Assembly (NCBI GenBank): GCA_002410555.1
Contig: DHSR01000037.1
Span: 1 to 56,053, forward strand
Origin: Bacteroidales bacterium UBA5281
Lineage (GTDB): Bacteria; Bacteroidota; Bacteroidia; Bacteroidales; Lentimicrobiaceae
DNA: 56,053 bases
Direction of reading: 5' to 3'
In this document: positions 51,131 to 56,053 of the stretch, one piece after another
Layout of the letters: each line of letters begins with the position of its first letter
How positions within the stretch are numbered: the first letter of the stretch is position 1
The notes under the pieces: model-generated
The model's database searches: none
What the model saw: only the letters and a program-made list of their open reading frames with translations
What the model was told of the DNA's origin: nothing
Program-made: the position numbers and the translations under genes

Positions 51131-52153
51131 ATGAAAACACTTATTGACACCTATCTGGCCGAGGTTGAGGCCTTTGAAGCCAAAACCAAAGAGGAGCTGG
51201 AGCAGTTTCGCATTCGTTATGCCGGCAAAAAAGGCCTGCTTAACGATTTATTTGCTGATTTTAAGCAGGTTGCCCCTGAATTGCGTCGGGAAACAGGTAT
51301 ACATCTTAACACACTTAAGCAAAGTGTTCAACATAAACTCGACAGCCTTCGCCAACAACTTAACACTACAACCACGGTGCAGGCATCAGAAAAAGATCTT
51401 ACGCTCCCGGTTAACTTTGATTACAGAGGTTCCCGACATCCACTGATGATAGTTCGTCACCGTATGCTCGATATCTTTTCGCGCATCGGGTTTACCGTTG
51501 CCGAAGGCCCGGAAATAGAAGATGACTGGCACAATTTTTCGGCGCTGAATTTTGCTCCCGAACATCCTGCGCGGGAAATGCAGGATACCTTTTTTATTGA
51601 AAAAAATCCAGATATTGTGCTTCGCACCCATACCAGCAGTGTGCAGGTAAGGGTCATGGAAAATACCAAACCACCCATCCGGATGACTTTCCCCGGAAGG
51701 GTTTACCGCAACGAAGCCATTTCGGCCCGTGCACACTGTTTTTTCCATCAGGTGGAGGGCTTGTATGTGGATAAAAATGTAAGTTTCGCCGACCTCAGGC
51801 AGACCATGTTGCATTTTGCCAGAGAGATGTTTAGTGCCGACACCCAAATCAGACTGCGTCCCTCCTACTTCCCTTTTACCGAGCCTTCAGCCGAAATGGA
51901 TATTTCCTGTAACCTCTGTGGGGGCAAAGGCTGTGGCTTTTGCAAATATACCGGCTGGGTGGAAATTCTTGGTTGCGGCATGGTGCATCCCAATGTATTA
52001 AAAAATTGTGGTATTGACCCCGAAGAGTTCAGGGGTTTTGCCTTTGGCATTGGCGTGGAACGCATTACAAATCTGCTCTTTAATGTAAAGGACCTGCGCA
52101 TGTTTTCTGAGAATGATGTACGCTTCCTGCAGCAGTTTGAATCGGCATGGTAA
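51131..52153 (+). CDS. pheS: Phenylalanyl-tRNA synthetase alpha subunit
   Basis: A 340-residue class II synthetase subunit. It has an N-terminal coiled-coil arm ('EVEAFEAKTKEELEQF') and catalytic motifs 'GFTVAEGPEIEDDWHNFSALN' (in parts), 'RTHTSSVQVRVM', 'FHQVEGLYVD' and 'GFAFGIGVERITNLLFNV'. A cysteine-containing 'CNLCGGKGCGFCKYTGWVEI' segment follows the PSAEMDI motif; four Cys there could bind zinc. pheT, for the beta subunit, is not in the window, as is usual in phyla where the two are unlinked. Confidence 0.95.
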   Translation: MKTLIDTYLAEVEAFEAKTKEELEQFRIRYAGKKGLLNDLFADFKQVAPELRRETGIHLNTLKQSVQHKLDSLRQQLNTTTTVQASEKDLTLPVNFDYRGSRHPLMIVRHRMLDIFSRIGFTVAEGPEIEDDWHNFSALNFAPEHPAREMQDTFFIEKNPDIVLRTHTSSVQVRVMENTKPPIRMTFPGRVYRNEAISARAHCFFHQVEGLYVDKNVSFADLRQTMLHFAREMFSADTQIRLRPSYFPFTEPSAEMDISCNLCGGKGCGFCKYTGWVEILGCGMVHPNVLKNCGIDPEEFRGFAFGIGVERITNLLFNVKDLRMFSENDVRFLQQFESAW

Positions 52154-52262
52154 GCATTGAATGTAGCTTTAAAATCACCACGAAAAGTGGCGGGAAAATT
52201 CTTACACCTGACATTTTTTGGCTTACTTTACCCGTAGATGTTCATCTTTCGTACCCGTTTCT

Positions 52263-54281
52263 ATGAAAAATAAAATGAGCCGCAACTCCCCTGCAGAGAA
52301 ACCTGCTGTTAAGGCATTGGAATCCGGCCGTGTGGTGGAAAATCGGTGGTATTACCTGTTGATTGTGGCATTTGCTTTTGTCCTGTATGGCAACACCATC
52401 GGAAACCGTTATGCTGTGGACGACACCTACATTACTGCAGGCAACCCCTTGGTATCACAGGGCCTCAGTGCCTTACCCACTATTTTCAGCAGCAGCTATA
52501 TTGTAATCAATGCCGAAGAAGGTGGCCAACATAAATTTGGTTACCGCCCCATTGCGAAAGCCACCTATGCCATTGAAGCACAATTTTTTGGTAATAATCC
52601 CCATGTTAGTCATTTCATCAATGTATTGTTGTATGCTTTAACGGGATTGCTGTTATTCAAACTGCTCCGTCGATTGCTGAAAACATTTCCTGTACTTTTT
52701 ATATTGACCACCGTGCTGATTTTTATGGCACATCCCCTGCATACAGAGGTGGTGGCCAGCCTCAAAAATCGTGAAGAACTGCTAAGCTTCCTGTTTGGAT
52801 TACTTGCACTGAGTTATTTCTTGAAATTTTACGATACCGGCAGGAAAGTAAATATACTGTGGGGTAGTCTGATGTTTGTACTTGGTGTTTTGAGCAAAGT
52901 CAACATCGTGACTTTTATTGTGGTTATCCCGCTAATGTTTTATTTTTTTACCGACATAAAAACCAAAACTTTACTCTGGTTGAGCGCTTCTCTCCTGTTC
53001 TTTTTGATTCTTGCAGCTACTATACCCCGGCTATTTTTAGGTGAAACAGTAAGACAAATGCAGTTTATTGAGAATCCCCTGCTCTTCGGGAGCACACTTG
53101 CCGAAAGGTTTGGCACAGGGATGATGGTATTGTTGTTCTATTTGAAGATGCTTATCTGGCCACATCCTATGGTGTTTTATTATGGTTATAATATGATCCC
53201 GGTAAGCGGACTGAGCAGCTTTTGGGTATGGTTCTCCGCTGCGATTCATATTGGCTTGCTGATATATGCTTTAATGAATTTCAGGCGAAAGCACCTGTTG
53301 TCCTTTGCCATATTGTTTTACCTGGTCAACATAGCCATGTTTTCTAACCTGGTAGCTTTCCCCACCGGAATAGTTGCCGAGCGTTTCTTATATGTAGCAT
53401 CACTCGGATTTGCACTGGCCCTGGCTTATGGACTGTTTCAGCTTACCGGAGTTTCATTGTCAGCAGGAAATAGTTCAGCAAAGGCTCGCAATTATTTACT
53501 TGCCGGTTTATTGGTTTTATTGATTCCCGCGACAGCAAAAACCATTGATCGCAATAAGGACTGGAAGGATGAGTTAACGCTGTTTGCTGCTGATTCACCT
53601 CATATGGTTAAATCGGCCAAAGCCAATTTTATCTATGCCACCAACCTACGCAGTTCGGTGGTGGAAAGGCTTAAGAATGGGGTGCCCCGCAATAGGGTAA
53701 AATCCGATGCTCAGATTTGCATTACCCACTTTAAACGATCCGTAGATGTATATCCTGATTATGCAGACGCCTGGAATAACCTGGGCGAAGTGTACCTGCT
53801 TATTCTGAATGAACCCGACTCTGCTGTAATTAATTTTGAGCAGGCTGTAAAAGCCAACCCTTCATTTACCGCAGCATTTTATAACCTTGGATATACTTAT
53901 CAGATAACAAGAAAACCGGAGCAGGCCATCATGAATTACGAAAAGGCCCTGGAACTGGAACCATACGAAATCAGGACAATGTCAAACCTGGCATTGCTTT
54001 ATCAGGAAACAGGAGAAACCAACAGGGCCATTCAACTTAATGAAGACATCATCACACTGGAACCTGGCCTGGATCTCCCATATATTAACCTGGGCACTTA
54101 TGCCATGCGTGCCGGTGATGCAGCCACTGCCCTGGAGTATTTTACTAAAGCCATTGAACTGAATCCCAACAACTTTGACTTAAATATGAAGCTTAGAAAT
54201 TACTTCGCAAAGGTGGGGGATTCTATCAGGGCCGATTATTATCTCGACCTGGCACGCCGGTCGGGTAAACCCAAGCAATAA
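52263..54281 (+). CDS. TMTC-like membrane protein with C-terminal TPR repeats
   Basis: A 672-residue protein. The frame opens at a TTG at 52218, but the ATG at 52263 is preferred because the added N-terminus looks non-coding. About ten hydrophobic helices (residues 25-430) carry GT-C-like features: an early 'AVDDTYITAGN' aspartate pair and 'AHPLHTEVVASLKNREELLSFLF', both as in eukaryotic TMTC and DUF1736 proteins. The C-terminal 170 residues hold four or five TPR repeats ('AWNNLGEVYLLILNEPDSA', 'AAFYNLGYTYQITRKPEQA' and so on). Such proteins transfer or present sugars to proteins in the envelope, but bacterial members are uncharacterised. The acyl-AMP ligase starts 6 bases after it. Confidence 0.85.
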   Translation: MKNKMSRNSPAEKPAVKALESGRVVENRWYYLLIVAFAFVLYGNTIGNRYAVDDTYITAGNPLVSQGLSALPTIFSSSYIVINAEEGGQHKFGYRPIAKATYAIEAQFFGNNPHVSHFINVLLYALTGLLLFKLLRRLLKTFPVLFILTTVLIFMAHPLHTEVVASLKNREELLSFLFGLLALSYFLKFYDTGRKVNILWGSLMFVLGVLSKVNIVTFIVVIPLMFYFFTDIKTKTLLWLSASLLFFLILAATIPRLFLGETVRQMQFIENPLLFGSTLAERFGTGMMVLLFYLKMLIWPHPMVFYYGYNMIPVSGLSSFWVWFSAAIHIGLLIYALMNFRRKHLLSFAILFYLVNIAMFSNLVAFPTGIVAERFLYVASLGFALALAYGLFQLTGVSLSAGNSSAKARNYLLAGLLVLLIPATAKTIDRNKDWKDELTLFAADSPHMVKSAKANFIYATNLRSSVVERLKNGVPRNRVKSDAQICITHFKRSVDVYPDYADAWNNLGEVYLLILNEPDSAVINFEQAVKANPSFTAAFYNLGYTYQITRKPEQAIMNYEKALELEPYEIRTMSNLALLYQETGETNRAIQLNEDIITLEPGLDLPYINLGTYAMRAGDAATALEYFTKAIELNPNNFDLNMKLRNYFAKVGDSIRADYYLDLARRSGKPKQ

Positions 54282-54287
54282 ATACTC

Positions 54288-55982
54288 ATGCCTGCAAACT
54301 CACTATATTATCACCCCGAACTAACCCTACCCGATTTGCTAAGGCGGGCCGCCAATTTTGAACATCCATTATTTATTGGTTATGTAGATGAAAAAGGCAA
54401 CCGTCAGCAGCAGTCTTACGCTGAGCTTTATACAGCAGCCAGGCAGTTGGCCATAGGACTTGGCAATCTGGGTCTTAAAAAGGGCGATAAAGCCATTATA
54501 GCCACACTTATGAACCGGGAAACCATTACATTGCTCTGGGGATGTTTCTTAGCAGGTATAGTTCCCACCGTTTTGCAACCGCCCATGACCTTTTCGGGAT
54601 ATAACCCTTCGGTAGTCAAGCTGATGAACGTTTTTGAGCAATTAGAGCAATCATATATATTCATGAGTTCCGAAATGTCAGATTTGGGTGAGCTGCCTGC
54701 CGGTAAAGTGGTTCGGGTTCAGGATCTGGATTGCTCAGGCACTTATGTTGATGTTGAACTTTCGCCTGATGACCTTGCTTTTATCCAATTCTCATCAGGC
54801 AGTACCGGTGATCCCAAAGGAATAATGCTCACCCACCGCAATCTTATGGTGAACCTGGATGCCATCCGGATTGGACTCGATCTGCATTTTCCTGATCATA
54901 CCGGAAACTGGATGCCCCTTTTTCACGACATGGGGTTGATCGGCTACCATCTTACACCTATGTATAGTTTCAACCATCAATCCCATATAGAAACCATAGA
55001 TTTTATTAAAAACCCCGGCCTGTGGCTGGATTTAATGAGCTATGCGGGAATAGCGGTCACAGGTTGCCCTAATTTTGGATTGGCATTGGTCCTAAGACAT
55101 TTGAAACGCCGCAAAACTTTCCCCGACTGGAACTTTGCCTCAATGAAAGCCATGCTGAATGGTGCCGAGCCCATTTCGGTACAGATTATGAATGATTTTG
55201 TAGAGATATTGCAGCCCTATGGTTTCCGTCCTGAGGCCATGATGCCTGTATATGGCATGGCAGAAGCTACGCTTGCCATCTCATTCACCCCTTTGATGCA
55301 GCCTTCGGTAATAACCGCCTTTGACGCCACACTACTTGACAGGGAACAAACAGCGGTGAAAGTGGCCGATGATCTACCCGGGGCCAGGCTATTATCGGCA
55401 GTAGGTGTGCCACTTAATGACACGGAAATCAGGATAGTAGATCATGCAGATGAGCAGGTTAATGAAGGACAGGCTGGTCACATTCAGTTGAAAGGTGCAG
55501 GCATCACCAAAGGATATTTTAAAAAACCGGAAGCAACTCAGGCTGCCTTTTGTGGTGAGTGGCTGCGCACAGGAGATATTGGATTTTTCTTCGAAGGTAA
55601 TTTGTACGTAAGCGGAAGGCATAAAGACATCATATTTAAAAATGGACGGAATTACTTTGCAAATGATCTTGAAATAATGGCCTGCACCATTGAAGAAATC
55701 AGGTATGGTAAAGTTTGCTTCGGAGGCACCACCAGCAAAGAAACCGGTCATGACAAAGTAATTGCCTTTCTGGCTGGTTCGCCCGGTGAGAAAGCTACAG
55801 AAACCTTCAGACAACTGCGAAACCTGCTTCGCGCCAACCTGGGCATCACCGTGGATGAGTTGATTATGGTGAAGTCGAACGAAATTCCCAAAACTTCAAG
55901 CGGCAAACTGCAACGATACAAGCTGATGCAACGCTACCTGGCCGGAGATTTTGATGCTGGTAAGCTTTCTTCCACCAAATAA
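54288..55982 (+). CDS. Fatty acyl-AMP ligase (AMP-dependent synthetase)
   Basis: A 564-residue adenylate-forming enzyme of the FAAL type. The P-loop is 'FSSGSTGDPKGIMLTHRNL'. The diagnostic 'GNWMPLFHDMGLIGYHLTPMY' (in parts), 'VYGMAEATLAISFTP' and 'WLRTGDIGFFFEGNLYVSGRHKDIIFKNGRNYF' (in parts) follow, and the C-terminal lysine is in 'IPKTSSGKLQRYKL'. FAALs activate fatty acids as acyl-AMP and load them onto acyl-carrier proteins. No ACP or PKS follows within the last 71 bases, so the partner must lie beyond the window or elsewhere. Its tight spacing to the TMTC-like gene suggests co-expression. Confidence 0.9.
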   Translation: MPANSLYYHPELTLPDLLRRAANFEHPLFIGYVDEKGNRQQQSYAELYTAARQLAIGLGNLGLKKGDKAIIATLMNRETITLLWGCFLAGIVPTVLQPPMTFSGYNPSVVKLMNVFEQLEQSYIFMSSEMSDLGELPAGKVVRVQDLDCSGTYVDVELSPDDLAFIQFSSGSTGDPKGIMLTHRNLMVNLDAIRIGLDLHFPDHTGNWMPLFHDMGLIGYHLTPMYSFNHQSHIETIDFIKNPGLWLDLMSYAGIAVTGCPNFGLALVLRHLKRRKTFPDWNFASMKAMLNGAEPISVQIMNDFVEILQPYGFRPEAMMPVYGMAEATLAISFTPLMQPSVITAFDATLLDREQTAVKVADDLPGARLLSAVGVPLNDTEIRIVDHADEQVNEGQAGHIQLKGAGITKGYFKKPEATQAAFCGEWLRTGDIGFFFEGNLYVSGRHKDIIFKNGRNYFANDLEIMACTIEEIRYGKVCFGGTTSKETGHDKVIAFLAGSPGEKATETFRQLRNLLRANLGITVDELIMVKSNEIPKTSSGKLQRYKLMQRYLAGDFDAGKLSSTK

Positions 55983-56004
55983 ATATGTTGATCAGTGTTG
56001 GTCT

Positions 56005-56048
56005 GAGGCTCTGCCTCAAACACCATATCCCTGCAGGCTCATGCCTGC
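56005..56048 (-). repeat. Double-hairpin dispersed repeat, copy 2
   Basis: On the minus strand: CAGGC (plus 56043-56047), 4 bases, GCCTG (56034-56038), ATATGG (56023-56028), then GAGGC-AGA-GCCTC (56005-56017). Order and spacing match copy 1 at 11229-11275, with one-base differences in the gaps. It begins 22 bases after the acyl-AMP ligase stop. Confidence 0.6.
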
Positions 56049-56053
56049 TTCAT

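Noticed and set aside
1..56053. CRISPR array, insertion sequence or phage module
   Set aside because: No regularly spaced repeats, no transposase or integrase, and no phage structural genes were recognised in the window.

Overview
The window looks like a chromosomal segment of a Bacteroidota bacterium, probably near Bacteroidales. The support is a gldH gliding-motility lipoprotein gene, DUF4270 and DUF3857 family proteins, a dockerin-like secreted protein, a short stand-alone GT5 starch-synthase domain beside DUF4270 and glmS, and many start sites preceded by the Bacteroidota -7 box TAnnTTTG, some with a TTG or TTTG about 19 bases upstream. Most of it is housekeeping DNA; the accessory material is concentrated in a few places.

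Layout. 1-1005: 3' end of a secreted adhesin-like gene. 1024-3866 (minus): a redox operon, osmC-like, an odd thioredoxin-like protein, trxB, thioredoxin and DUF302, facing a divergent MarR/OhrR-like regulator (4124-4549). A small repeat element and an NAD(P)-binding oxidoreductase (4873-5559) follow; an 18-bp sequence in the marR promoter recurs in inverted orientation upstream of this oxidoreductase. 5729-8898: asd-ribF, gldH, and a viroplasmin-type RNase H gene; tRNA-Leu(CAA) is at 9082. 9420-15700: S41 peptidase, glmS, DUF4270 and GT5. 16144-19377: one 1077-residue protein that joins the parts of three-subunit Fe-S/flavin amine dehydrogenases. 19652-22423: yceD-rpmF-plsX-fabH. 22842-27682: mrdA-rodA and a double-ATPase ABC protein. 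27648-33035 (minus): a lone receiver domain and sbcCD. 33405-37292: two DUF3857 proteins, one with an intact and one with a degraded transglutaminase centre. 37293-38565: decayed DNA holding a third DUF3857 remnant and a frameshifted RhuM-like remnant, next to tRNA-Asn(GTT). 38980-42384: rnr and a membrane protein. 42397-45219 (minus): cysC-cysD-cysN. 45875-48788 (minus): a proline-rich protein, an M28 peptidase and rsmI. 48942-55982: tdk, two exported cyclophilins, pheS, a TMTC-like membrane/TPR protein and a fatty acyl-AMP ligase.

How the genes work together. The first 5.6 kb reads as a thiol and peroxide stress module with its own regulator and at least one neighbouring target. asd and ribF form a two-gene unit, as do mrdA and rodA (side-wall peptidoglycan synthesis), sbcC and sbcD (DNA-end processing), and yceD through fabH (ribosome assembly and start of fatty acid synthesis). 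CysCDN activates sulfate to PAPS.

The most unusual items are the three-in-one Fe-S/flavin oxidoreductase, the duplicated putative operator, the live and dead transglutaminase-like pair with its pseudogene, and a double-hairpin repeat found at two gene ends. All calls come from reading the sequence by eye; no database search or folding program was run.
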